Shown here: in pieces, positions 1-6,184 of the stretch | How the letters are laid out: each line of letters starts with the position of its first letter | Numbering within the stretch: position 1 is the stretch's first letter | Assembly: GCA_947177605.1 (NCBI GenBank) | Contig: CAMWUX010000017.1 | Location: forward strand, 1-11,408 | DNA length: 11,408 bases | Direction of reading: 5' to 3' | Source: an uncultured Porphyromonadaceae bacterium | GTDB taxonomy: Bacteria; Bacteroidota; Bacteroidia; Bacteroidales; Muribaculaceae | Translations under genes and position numbers: made by a program | The notes under the pieces: model-generated | Databases searched by the model: none | What the model saw: only the letters and a program-made list of their open reading frames with translations | Told to the model about the DNA's origin: nothing

Positions 1-8
1 TCGTTACT

Positions 9-33
9 CTATCTGCAAAGATAGCAGTTTTTT
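9..33 (+). terminator. possible intrinsic terminator of a gene left of the window
   Basis: A 6-bp perfect stem (CTATCT at 9-14, AGATAG at 19-24) closes a GCAA tetraloop and is followed by CAG and a run of six T at 28-33. This is the form of a small rho-independent terminator for a rightward transcript ending at the window edge. The stem is short and AT-rich, and the same bases contain a possible leftward promoter element, so the reading is uncertain. Confidence 0.3.
16..23 (-). promoter_or_regulatory. possible leftward -7 promoter element
   Basis: Read leftward, these bases are TATCTTTG, an exact match to the Bacteroidetes -7 consensus TAnnTTTG. No TTG is found at the expected distance upstream (about 44-46), so only half of the promoter is visible. 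It would serve a gene beyond the left edge. The overlap with a terminator-like hairpin makes the two readings alternatives. Confidence 0.3.
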
Positions 34-95
34 CGGGATGTGGGGCGGGAGTGTGCCGCTAAATTTTTCTGTGGCTTCGCGCGGTGGCGGGGTGG

Positions 96-290
96 CTACT
101 CCTCCCAGGTGTAGCCGCAGTCGCGGCACGTGATCTCGGTGCGGTTGTAGCCGAGAAATCCGGCGAGGAATCCGTTCTCGCCAAAAAACATATTGCCGAT
201 AAAGGCGTTACGGAAGCTGAACCCGCGTTTTTGATGAAATAGATGTATGCCACCACAATAGGGGCAGCGCAATGGTCGGTCGTCGTACAT
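96..290 (-). CDS. small zinc-ribbon protein of unknown function
   Basis: This encodes 64 residues. Two CxxC knuckles, C9-P-Y-C12 and C55-R-D-C58, bracket a glycine- and phenylalanine-rich hydrophobic middle (about 28-48, with IGNMFFGENGFLAGFLG). The last residues are GYTWEE, the usual aromatic end of a zinc ribbon. Small proteins with this plan (zinc knuckle, Gly-rich hydrophobic insert, second knuckle and Trp) occur in many bacteria and are functionally uncharacterised; I can assign no reaction. The ATG at 290 was chosen because CPYC begins eight residues later. The frame stays open upstream to 590, but that stretch looks non-coding and holds a promoter. There is no Shine-Dalgarno site, as is normal for Bacteroidetes. 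It has no close co-directional neighbour in the window. Confidence 0.75.
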   Translation of the reverse strand: MYDDRPLRCPYCGGIHLFHQKRGFSFRNAFIGNMFFGENGFLAGFLGYNRTEITCRDCGYTWEE

Positions 291-329
291 AGCGGTAGTG
301 CTTAAGTTCGTTAGGTCGGTACTGCTATG

Positions 330-360
330 CAATATTAGCAAAAATTTTTGGATCCGGCAA
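330..360 (-). promoter_or_regulatory. proximal leftward promoter of the zinc-ribbon gene
   Basis: Read leftward, TTG (360-358), 20 nt, then TAATATTG (337-330) match the Bacteroidetes housekeeping promoter (TTTG, N19-21, TAnnTTTG) with one mismatch in the -7 box. Transcription would start near 323 and give a leader of about 33 nt before the ATG at 290. A palindrome, CAAAAATTTTTG, lies between the two boxes. Confidence 0.5.
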
Positions 361-373
361 TGGTGCGGTCGGT

Positions 374-418
374 GCTCGGCCACAACCCGGCCGGCGGTGA
401 ACCGGCGGGTGTGGGAGC
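374..418. other. strong GC-rich hairpin in the intergenic region
   Basis: Four stacked helices pair with no mismatch: GCTC 374-377 with GAGC 415-418, CCAC 380-383 with GTGG 411-414, ACCC 385-388 with GGGT 407-410, and GCCGG 390-394 with CCGGC 402-406. The loop is CGGTGAA, and small bulges (GG, A, G) all lie on one side. That makes 17 pairs in 45 nt. No T-run follows on either strand, so it is not a typical terminator. It lies inside the transcript expected from the leftward promoter at 560-590. It matches no RNA family I can recognise. Confidence 0.55.
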
Positions 419-494
419 CTCGGCAGGAGTCGTAAGATAGATTTAGTAATTTCCGACTACCATTCATCTCATTCGATCCGTGGGGGCAATGGGG

Positions 495-509
495 GCGGCA
501 GCGTGCCGC
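495..509. other. short perfect hairpin
   Basis: GCGGCA at 495-500 and TGCCGC at 504-509 form a 6-bp GC-rich stem with a 3-nt loop. It lies between the leftward promoter at 560-590 and the larger hairpin at 374-418, so both would fall in one leader or small RNA. Confidence 0.4.
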
Positions 510-559
510 GAGTGTCTCCAGGCTGTTTGTGTATACAACTCCTTCTGTTGATCTGGATA

Positions 560-590
560 CAAAATTACTTCCGTCCACACTCCTGCGCAA
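560..590 (-). promoter_or_regulatory. distal leftward promoter
   Basis: Read leftward, TTG (590-588), 20 nt, then TAATTTTG (567-560) fit the Bacteroidetes consensus at every fixed -7 position and at the optimal spacing. The start would fall near 553. The nearest leftward gene begins at 290, so the transcript has about 260 nt before any convincing coding sequence. It may therefore be a structured leader for the zinc-ribbon gene or a separate small RNA. Confidence 0.55.
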
Positions 591-681
591 TACCCTAAAT
601 CAATGATAAAATTCCGCCGATTGGGGCTCAGGCAGGTAACCTACCGGCCGGACAGTAGCCGATAATCATTAATTTGCGGTA

Positions 682-712
682 TTGTATAGTTTCACTCCTC
701 TTCTTAACTTTG
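682..712 (+). promoter_or_regulatory. promoter of the hemerythrin-LuxR / ogt pair
   Basis: TTG (682-684), 20 nt, then TAACTTTG (705-712) match the Bacteroidetes promoter consensus exactly in the -7 box and in spacing. Transcription would start near 717-720, leaving a leader of about 28 nt before the ATG at 747. The region is divergent from the leftward promoter at 560-590, and the two TTG boxes are about 90 bp apart. Confidence 0.65.
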
Positions 713-746
713 TATGGGCTAAAAGAGATCTGCCCGACCAATCATC

Positions 747-1706
747 ATGATAGACAAACAAAGAGGATACCTGCCCACAAATACCATGCGCGAGCTCATA
801 CGCGACAACGCGATGCTGCTCCCTGCCATCAGCCGCTTCGACATCGCATTCGGATTCGGCGACAGCCCTGTAGCCACCGTCTGCCGCGACAGCGGCGTCG
901 ACACCGATACATTCCTGTCGGTCTGCAATCTTCTCAGCGGATATCCTTTCTCATCCGACTCCATCTCGCTTCATTCGCTGATGGGCTATCTCAAGCACGC
1001 CCACACTTCGTTTCTCGACGTCGCATTCCCGAAGATACGCCACCATCTGATCGATGCCATCAACACCGGCGGCGCCGATGAGGTGTCGCTCCTGCTGATG
1101 AAGTTCTACGACGATTACGTGGCTGAGGTGAAGCGCCACATGGACCACGAAAACGACGTGATATTCCAATACGTAGAGCGTCTGCTCGCCCGTGAGATCG
1201 ACGAAGACTTCAGTATCAGCGCCTACTCCGTCAACCATGGTCACATGGCCGAGAAGCTCAACGAGCTCAAGGATATCTTCATCTATCACTACAAGCAGAA
1301 GGAGAACACGCGGCTCAGCGCAGTGCTCTTCGATATCATCATCTGCGAGCGCGATATGATGTCGCACTTCGATGTCGAAAACCGCCTCTTCATCCCCGCC
1401 GTAGAGCGCCTCGAGAGCAACCTGCGCTCCCTGCTGCGCACACCCTCCGGCATGGTCGGTGATGAAGCCGACGAAGCCGACAGCCAGCTATCCGTGTTGA
1501 GCGAGCGTGAGAAAGACATCATACGCGCCGTGGCCTGCGGTAAAGCCAACAAAGAGATAGCCGACCAGCTATGTATCTCCGTCCACACCGTAGCCACACA
1601 CCGGCGCAACATAAGCACCAAGCTCGGAATCCATACCTCGGCCGGTCTCGTGATCTTCGCCATCATCAATCATCTCGTCGACGTCAACGACGTAAAACCT
1701 ATCTGA
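747..1706 (+). CDS. hemerythrin (RIC/YtfE-like) domain fused to LuxR-type DNA-binding domain
   Basis: This 319-residue protein is probably a cytoplasmic transcription regulator. Residues about 15-62 resemble the N-terminal segment of the YtfE/ScdA iron-centre repair proteins, but the usual Cys-Cys pair is absent (FGFGDS stands there). Residues about 78-225 carry a four-helix hemerythrin pattern of di-iron ligands: H84 or H86, H131 with E135 (HxxxE), H164 or H166, and H207 with E211 (HxxxE). The order and spacing closely follow those of E. coli YtfE as I recall them. Residues 250-308 are a GerE/LuxR helix-turn-helix (LSEREKDIIR, NKEIADQLCIS, VHTVATHRRN, KLGI). There is no receiver domain, so this is not a classical response regulator. 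The acidic EADEAD linker at 240-245 joins the halves. Oxygen, NO or iron sensing is inferred from the fold. The methyltransferase gene follows 6 bp downstream and is presumably cotranscribed. The ATG at 747 follows the promoter by a short leader without a Shine-Dalgarno site. Confidence 0.85.
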   Translation: MIDKQRGYLPTNTMRELIRDNAMLLPAISRFDIAFGFGDSPVATVCRDSGVDTDTFLSVCNLLSGYPFSSDSISLHSLMGYLKHAHTSFLDVAFPKIRHHLIDAINTGGADEVSLLLMKFYDDYVAEVKRHMDHENDVIFQYVERLLAREIDEDFSISAYSVNHGHMAEKLNELKDIFIYHYKQKENTRLSAVLFDIIICERDMMSHFDVENRLFIPAVERLESNLRSLLRTPSGMVGDEADEADSQLSVLSEREKDIIRAVACGKANKEIADQLCISVHTVATHRRNISTKLGIHTSAGLVIFAIINHLVDVNDVKPI

Positions 1707-1712
1707 TCGCCG

Positions 1713-2264
1713 ATGCCTCGGATCACGATACTACCCATGACTGCCGACGAGTACGGCGGCGGCGCCCGACCGCTCACCATATACTACAGCTTTGCCACGA
1801 TACCCTTCGGCGACATCCTCATCGCATCCACCCCGCGCGGCGTGTGCACACTCATATTTGCCGACGACCGAGCCGAATCACTCCGCACCCTACGCGCCGA
1901 CTATCCCCGCGCCCGCTTCGTAGAGCAGACCACCGACCATCATACCGCAGCCCTGCAGGCCATCGGCGGCGCGTCGGTCGACGTATCACTGCATCTTCGC
2001 GCCACACCCTTTCAGCTCGCCGTATGGCAAGCATTGCTCACAATTCCGAGCGGCAGCACAGCCACATACCGGCAGATCGCCGTGCAGATAGGCCGCCCCA
2101 GAGCATCGCGCGCCGTAGGCAACGCCGTCGGGCAAAATTCCGTAGCCATCCTTATACCGTGCCACCGCGTAGTCCGCGCCGACCATACCCTCGGCGGCTA
2201 CCGTTGGACCGCATCCCGCAAGCGTACCCTCCTCCTCTCCGAATCCGGGGAGGGGATAAAATGA
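1713..2264 (+). CDS. ogt: methylated-DNA--protein-cysteine methyltransferase
   Basis: This 183-residue suicide repair enzyme transfers the alkyl group from O6-alkylguanine (and O4-alkylthymine) in DNA to its own cysteine. The family signature IPCHRV is at 148-153, with acceptor C150. The recognition helix reads RASRAVGNAVGQN (130-142), in which R133 is the expected arginine finger. GGYRW (161-165) and the following RKRTLL complete the active-site end. The N-terminal domain (about 24-70, YYSFATIPFGDILIA) resembles the C-terminal half of Ada more than stand-alone E. coli Ogt. No Ada metal-binding or AraC domain is present. The start at 1713 lies 6 bp after the regulator stop; Met9 (1737) is a possible alternative, since homology begins near residue 22. 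The pairing suggests expression under the hemerythrin regulator. A hairpin starts directly after the stop codon. Confidence 0.92.
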   Translation: MPRITILPMTADEYGGGARPLTIYYSFATIPFGDILIASTPRGVCTLIFADDRAESLRTLRADYPRARFVEQTTDHHTAALQAIGGASVDVSLHLRATPFQLAVWQALLTIPSGSTATYRQIAVQIGRPRASRAVGNAVGQNSVAILIPCHRVVRADHTLGGYRWTASRKRTLLLSESGEGIK

Positions 2265-2289
2265 GAGCATCGGCGAGTAGCCGATGCTC
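2265..2289 (+). terminator. perfect hairpin after ogt, probable terminator
   Basis: GAGCATCGGC (2265-2274) pairs perfectly with GCCGATGCTC (2280-2289) around a GAGTA loop. The 10-bp GC-rich stem begins at the base after the TGA (2262-2264). No T-run follows, so it may end transcription in a U-poor manner, or protect the 3' end. Its last base is also the first base of the 19-nt repeat at 2289-2307. Confidence 0.55.
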
Positions 2290-2307
2290 CGCAAATATCT
2301 AAGGAGG
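2289..2307 (+). repeat. 19-nt repeat, copy 1
   Basis: CCGCAAATATCTAAGGAGG occurs here and again at 11290-11308 with no difference, in the same orientation. A chance match this long within 11.4 kb is very unlikely. Both copies are intergenic. The sequence ends in AAGGAGG, a perfect match to the anti-Shine-Dalgarno region, yet no start codon follows at a usable distance. The function is unknown. Confidence 0.6.
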
Positions 2308-2350
2308 AAGCCCGCGCACGCTTTAAGGCTCGCCTCGGAAAATGATCAGT

Positions 2351-2557
2351 TTACCCCCAGGGGGTTCCGTACCATGTGCCGGGCTCGAACTTTCCGAAAA
2401 TAATACGAGGCAACGCCCAAATGCAAAATATTATAAAATAAACCAGAAAGAGGCATAAGAGCACAGTAGCTATGGGGTTGAACTCATAGAGAGCGCATAA
2501 TAATTTCCAAGTAGCACTCCAAAAAGAATCATCTGAATTAATAACCGTCAGTAGCAT
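2351..2557 (-). CDS. small single-span membrane protein, unknown function
   Basis: This encodes 68 residues. Residues about 27-50 form one hydrophobic span (NPIATVLLCLFLVYFIIFC), preceded by an amphipathic Trp-rich segment (11-25) and followed by a short basic and aromatic tail (RIIFGKFEPGTWYGTPWG). I do not recognise a family. The coding segment is AT-rich, unlike both neighbouring operons, and lies in the island that holds the phage relic. It may therefore have arrived with it, or be a native small gene. The ATG at 2557 is the only Met in the frame. A leftward promoter-like sequence lies at 2581-2610. The hydrophobic span in a stop-free frame with its own promoter-like region is the main support; coding status is likely but not certain. 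Confidence 0.5.
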   Translation of the reverse strand: MLLTVINSDDSFWSATWKLLCALYEFNPIATVLLCLFLVYFIIFCIWALPRIIFGKFEPGTWYGTPWG

Positions 2558-2580
2558 AGTCGTAATTTTTAATTCGACTG

Positions 2581-2610
2581 CAAAATATAAAATTATTCGT
2601 TAAAAAACAA
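2581..2610 (-). promoter_or_regulatory. possible promoter of the small membrane-protein gene
   Basis: Read leftward, TTG (2610-2608) is followed after 23 nt by TTTG (2584-2581), with TA placed three rather than two bases before it (TATATTTTG). This is one base off the ideal Bacteroidetes layout. The start would lie near 2574, about 17 nt before the ATG at 2557. Confidence 0.35.
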
Positions 2611-2619
2611 TTTTTTAAC
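2599..2619. repeat. perfect AT-rich inverted repeat
   Basis: GTTAAAAAA (2599-2607) and TTTTTTAAC (2611-2619) are perfect inverted arms around CAA. The element lies 6 bp before the ATG of the tape-measure relic and overlaps the possible leftward promoter. It could be a U-rich two-way terminator left from phage gene order, or an operator. Confidence 0.5.
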
Positions 2620-2625
2620 CCTTTT

Positions 2626-2934
2626 ATGCCGACTTTATCACTCAAATACTCTATCGATGACTCCGGCGGAGGATTCAAAAAACTGAGCATAGATGCTAAG
2701 GAGTTTGCTAAGATAATCCGCGAAGGGACAAAAGCAGCGCATACTCTCGGTAAAGAAATCGGTAAATACGCATCGATGACCGTTGTTTTCAATGCGGTAA
2801 AAGATGCCGTGTCGGAGCTTAATTCAGTGGTGCAGGATCTTTCGGCCGCTTATCAGATTCAGGCGCAGGTGGAGACGCAGCTCGCCACGGTGATGCGAGA
2901 GCGTATGGGCGCTACCGATAAGGATATTCAGGCG
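2626..2934 (+). pseudogene. phage tail tape-measure protein, N-terminal remnant
   Basis: The frame from the ATG at 2626 gives about 103 residues that resemble the start of Bacteroidales prophage tape-measure proteins, notably the stretch SAAYQIQAQVETQLATVMRE (74-93) and the following GATDKDIQA (95-103). Intact proteins of this type are many hundreds of residues long and continue with further helical sequence. Here similarity stops at A103. The frame then runs by chance through unrelated sequence and into the antisense of argH, ending at 3117. The codon use is AT-richer than that of the flanking operons. No other tail genes, integrase or attachment sites are visible. It is most likely a non-functional remnant. 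The assignment rests on remembered family sequence, not on a search. Confidence 0.65.
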
Positions 2935-2973
2935 AAAAAAGCTACTATAGTCAGGAGTAAACACAACTTTTTC
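2934..2973 (-). terminator. weak possible terminator of the arginine operon
   Basis: Read leftward past argH, GAAAAAG (2973-2967) can pair with CTTTTTTC (2941-2934), which ends in a T-run. The stem is nearly all A:T and the loop is about 25 nt, so the case is poor. No better terminator is seen between the argH stop and the relic. Confidence 0.2.
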
Positions 2974-3010
2974 ATAACCTATAATCAATTGAATATGTCG
3001 GAGACGATGA

Positions 3011-4309
3011 TTAGCGGAAGGGGGCGAGAAGGGAGGCCATTTTGGCGGCGATCTCGGCCGTGGCGGGATTGCCGATGCTTCCGAGGTGCGTATGGTGTAC
3101 TTCGCGGTTGGGCTTGAATGTACCCTGCTGTACCTCCATTCCCACCTTGCGGTATGCGTCGCGGAAGGGAACTCCCGAGGCCACCAGACGGTTCACTTCC
3201 TCTACGGTGAAGATATAGTCGTAGCGCGGATCGTCGAGGATTCCGGCCTTCACGGTGATATGCCGCAGCATAAACTCTGCCATATCGAGCGATTCTACCA
3301 TTGAGGTCGTGGCCGGGAAGATAATGTCTTTCATCAGCTGCAGATCGCGGTTGTAGCCAAGCGGTAGGTTGGCCGTAAGCACGGTGAGTTCGTTGGGCAC
3401 CGACTGCAGGCGGTTGCATTTGCCGCGCATTATCTCCCACACGTCGGGATTCTTCTTGTGGGGCATGATGCTCGATCCGGTGGTGAGCTCGTCGGGGAAG
3501 GTGACGAAGCCGTAGTTGGGACACATCCACATGCATAGATCCATAGCCATGTGGCCAAGAGTCGATGCAATGGCGGCGATGGCCGACGCTACGGCGCGCT
3601 CTGTCTTGCCGCGGCTCATCTGCGCGGCCACTACATTGTAGTGCGGACGGTCGAAGCCGAGCAAATGTGTGGTCATCTCGCGGTCAAGCGGGAATGATGA
3701 TCCGTAGCCGGCAGCCGATCCGAGCGGATTCTGGTTGGCTATGCGGTATGCGGCGAGCAGCAGCTGCATATCGTCGGTGAGGCTTTCGGCATACGCGCCA
3801 AACCACAGACCGAACGACGACGGCATCGCCACCTGCAGATGTGTGTAGCCCGGCATCAGTTTGTCCTTATGCTCCTCTGACAGGGCAATGAGGCGGTCAA
3901 ACAGTCGACCCGTGGCATCTGCTATGCGGCGCAGTTCGTCGCGGAAGAAGAGTTTGAGATCCACGAGCACCTGATCATTGCGCGAGCGGCCCGAGTGTAT
4001 CTTCTTGCCGATATCGCCGAGGCGCTCGGTGAGCAGAAACTCCACCTGCGAGTGCACATCCTCCACGCCGGGCTCTATCGTGAATCGGCGGGCCTCGATA
4101 TCGGCAGCGATGTCGTCGAGAGCGGGAAGCAGAGTGTCGAGCTCCTCGCGTGTGAGCAGGCCGATGCTTTCGAGCATCGTGATATGGGCACGCGAACCCT
4201 CCACGTCGTAGCGTGCAAGGCGCAGATCGAGCTCGCGGTCTTGGCCTACGGTATATTTCTCAATAAGTTGGTCAGGCTCGAAGCCTTTGTTCCATAATTG
4301 TTTAGCCAT
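3011..4309 (-). CDS. argH: argininosuccinate lyase
   Basis: This 432-residue enzyme performs the last step of arginine synthesis, splitting argininosuccinate into arginine and fumarate. It belongs to the fumarase/aspartase superfamily and acts as a cytoplasmic homotetramer. The superfamily signature GSSIMPHKKNP lies at 278-288, with the catalytic serine in the GSS loop. Other conserved elements are HSGRSRNDQV (105-114), which binds substrate, and GYTHLQ (154-159), which holds the conserved histidine H157. The length is close to that usual for the family. The ATG at 4309 lies inside the end of the upstream deacylase gene (8-nt overlap), suggesting translational coupling. It is the last gene of the operon. 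Beyond its TAA (3013-3011) comes the AT-rich island with the phage relic, whose open frame runs antisense through the last about 107 bases. Confidence 0.96.
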   Translation of the reverse strand: MAKQLWNKGFEPDQLIEKYTVGQDRELDLRLARYDVEGSRAHITMLESIGLLTREELDTLLPALDDIAADIEARRFTIEPGVEDVHSQVEFLLTERLGDIGKKIHSGRSRNDQVLVDLKLFFRDELRRIADATGRLFDRLIALSEEHKDKLMPGYTHLQVAMPSSFGLWFGAYAESLTDDMQLLLAAYRIANQNPLGSAAGYGSSFPLDREMTTHLLGFDRPHYNVVAAQMSRGKTERAVASAIAAIASTLGHMAMDLCMWMCPNYGFVTFPDELTTGSSIMPHKKNPDVWEIMRGKCNRLQSVPNELTVLTANLPLGYNRDLQLMKDIIFPATTSMVESLDMAEFMLRHITVKAGILDDPRYDYIFTVEEVNRLVASGVPFRDAYRKVGMEVQQGTFKPNREVHHTHLGSIGNPATAEIAAKMASLLAPFR

Positions 4310-5411
4310 TGTTGGATAGGTGTTTGGCCAGCAGACCTATCAGTTTTGGATAAGTCAGCAGGGCGCTATTGAGTTCGGATAAGAGTATATATTCGTCGGC
4401 CGAGTGAGAGCGGCTTGAGTCACCGGGGCCGATCTTAAGCGAGGGGATGCCGTGGAGCAGAGCCATATCGGAAGTCGTTGGCGATACGAATGGTTTCAGC
4501 CCGAGGTCTGTTGCCGCCTTCACGAGCGGATGGCTTTCGGCGATGGCCGATGCCTGGATGTGGGTGGAGCGGGGAGTGAGAGTGGAGTAGTCGACGGCCT
4601 GTCGCAGCAGCTCGACAGTCTGCTCGTTGGTGTACGCGTCGGTGGTGCGTACGTCGACCACATACTTGCATAGCGCCGGCACTACATTGTGTTGCGTCCC
4701 TGCTTCGATCATGGTCACGCTCACTTTTATCTGACCGAGCAACACACTGCACTGGTCGGGCTCCCAGCGTCGCAGGCGCTCAATGTCGGCGATAGCCCGG
4801 TAGATAGCATTAACGCCCTCATTGCGCGCCGCGTGGCCGGCTTTGCCTTCCACCACGCCGTCGAGCACCAGCAGCCCGCGTTCGCCCACGGCAGGCATCA
4901 TGCCCGTAGGCTCGCCCACTATCGCCATATCGGGGCGCATTCCGCGTTCCGTAAGGCAGGGGAGCATGGCCCGCATCCCCTCCGGAGCCATCACCTCCTC
5001 GGCGGCGGTAAGAGCCAATATGATGTTGAAAGGCAGATCGGATCGCCTGTAAAGATCGACAAACGTACACGCCAGCGCCACACACGAGCCTCCCGCATCG
5101 TTGCTCCCGAGCCCATAGAGGCGATCGCCTTCTATCGTTGGCTCGTATGGGTCGCGCGTATAGGCCGGCGACGGCTTCACAGTGTCGTGATGGGAGTTGA
5201 GCAGCAGTGTGGGACGTGTAGGGTCGAAACCCGGTGCCACGGCGAATACATTGTTGTGAAGCCGCTCCACGCCCTTTATTCCCGAATCGAAGAGCCACTG
5301 CTGAAGGATATCGGCCGTAGCATCCTCCGAGCGGGAGGGCGACGGCGTGGCGATGAGTCGGCGCAGCAGATCTATCGCGCGGTCGAGATGAGGGCTTGCG
5401 GCTGACGTCAT
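4302..5411 (-). CDS. argE: M20 metallo-deacylase, probable N-acyl-citrulline (succinyl/acetyl) deacylase
   Basis: This 369-residue enzyme of the ArgE/DapE family (M20) has all di-zinc ligands and catalytic residues: H74 and D76 in SHHDTVKP, bridging D105 in GSNDAGG, E138 and E139 in AAEEV, E167 in VGEPTG, and H336 in SRSHSAD. H193 in GKAGHA belongs to the dimerisation domain. It lies after the SOTCase-type carbamoyltransferase, so the substrate is most likely N-succinylcitrulline (or N-acetylcitrulline), giving citrulline for ArgG. Annotation pipelines often call such proteins acetylornithine deacetylase or succinyl-diaminopimelate desuccinylase; context argues for arginine synthesis. I chose the ATG at 5411 because it forms an ATGA overlap with the argB stop, like the two preceding junctions. 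The frame is open to another ATG at 5447 (381 residues), but the extra 12 residues (MLRHRYHNPHTP) look like read-through of the argB end. Confidence 0.88.
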   Translation of the reverse strand: MTSAASPHLDRAIDLLRRLIATPSPSRSEDATADILQQWLFDSGIKGVERLHNNVFAVAPGFDPTRPTLLLNSHHDTVKPSPAYTRDPYEPTIEGDRLYGLGSNDAGGSCVALACTFVDLYRRSDLPFNIILALTAAEEVMAPEGMRAMLPCLTERGMRPDMAIVGEPTGMMPAVGERGLLVLDGVVEGKAGHAARNEGVNAIYRAIADIERLRRWEPDQCSVLLGQIKVSVTMIEAGTQHNVVPALCKYVVDVRTTDAYTNEQTVELLRQAVDYSTLTPRSTHIQASAIAESHPLVKAATDLGLKPFVSPTTSDMALLHGIPSLKIGPGDSSRSHSADEYILLSELNSALLTYPKLIGLLAKHLSNNG

Positions 5412-6184
5412 GGGCGTGTGCGGATTATGGTACCGGTGTCGGAGCAAAGAGCGGTGGAGGCGCAGATGCGCACCTCAGCTACGCCCTCGCGTGCGCATTC
5501 AAGGGCATTATGTATCTTTGGTATCATACCCTTGGCCACGATTCCCTGAGCCTTGAGATCTTCAAACGTATCTGGTGTGACGAGCGGAATCACCGAGCCC
5601 GGGTCATCGATATCGGCCATCACGCCCGGTAGCTCGAAGCAATAGGTGAGGCGTGTTGGCGCGATGCGCGAAGCCCCGAGCGCTACGGCCGCAGCCACGG
5701 AGTCAGCGTTGCAGTTGAGCAGGTTGCCCTCGGAGTCGTGGCAGATGGCGCATACAGTAGGTACGATATCGCGCTGAAGGAGTATATTGAGCAGTTCGGT
5801 GTTCACGTTGGCCGGATCAATATCGCCTACGAATCCGTAGTCGATCGGATTGGCCGGACGGCGTGTGGCGGGGATGAGATTGCCGTCGGCGCCGGTCAGC
5901 CCCAGCGCGTCGCATTCGAGCGATTGCAGCTGAGCTACGATGCGTTTGTTGATCAGTCCGGCATAGACCATAGTGACGATGCGCAGGGTCTCGCCGTCGG
6001 TCACGCGGCGCCCGTCAATCATCGTAGTCTCGATACCGAGTTCACGGCTCATGCGCGTAGCCTCCTTGCCTCCGCCGTGCACGAGTATCTTCATTCCCGG
6101 CATCGAGGCAAACTCCTTGAGAAATGCTTTCAGCGCCTGCGGATCATCGACCACATTTCCGCCTATCTTCACTACATTGATCAT
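5408..6184 (-). CDS. argB: N-acylglutamate kinase (acetylglutamate kinase family)
   Basis: This 258-residue amino-acid kinase phosphorylates the N-acylglutamate side chain with ATP, the second step of arginine synthesis. It shows K6 in the opening VVKIGGN, the HGGGK loop (36-40), GRRVTD (59-63), NCNAD (157-161) with D161, and AKGMIPKI (217-224) with K218. These correspond to the E. coli NAGK catalytic and nucleotide-binding residues. The protein begins directly at the first strand and lacks the extra N-terminal helix of arginine-inhibited hexameric kinases, so it is predicted to be the short, arginine-insensitive dimer type. In this pathway the acyl group is probably succinyl rather than acetyl. 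The ATG at 6184 overlaps the argF' stop (ATGA), and its own TGA overlaps the next ATG in the same manner. Confidence 0.93.
   Translation of the reverse strand: MINVVKIGGNVVDDPQALKAFLKEFASMPGMKILVHGGGKEATRMSRELGIETTMIDGRRVTDGETLRIVTMVYAGLINKRIVAQLQSLECDALGLTGADGNLIPATRRPANPIDYGFVGDIDPANVNTELLNILLQRDIVPTVCAICHDSEGNLLNCNADSVAAAVALGASRIAPTRLTYCFELPGVMADIDDPGSVIPLVTPDTFEDLKAQGIVAKGMIPKIHNALECAREGVAEVRICASTALCSDTGTIIRTRP

Noticed and set aside
386..410. Likeness of CCGGCGGTGAACC to part of the FMN riboswitch
   Set aside because: The other conserved FMN helices and loops are absent, and the sequence is better explained as part of one long hairpin.
291..590. Upstream extension of the zinc-ribbon reading frame to an ATG at 590
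   Set aside because: The extra 100 residues have no recognisable pattern and cover two promoter-like sequences and strong hairpins. The conserved part begins at the ATG at 290.
2935..3117. Continuation of the tape-measure frame to its stop at 3117
   Set aside because: Likeness to the phage protein ends at residue 103. The remainder is AT-rich spacer and then the antisense of argH.
4689..5405. Rightward open frame of 238 codons
   Set aside because: It lies wholly antisense to the M20 deacylase gene, which has all its catalytic residues. High GC content makes long shadow frames common here.
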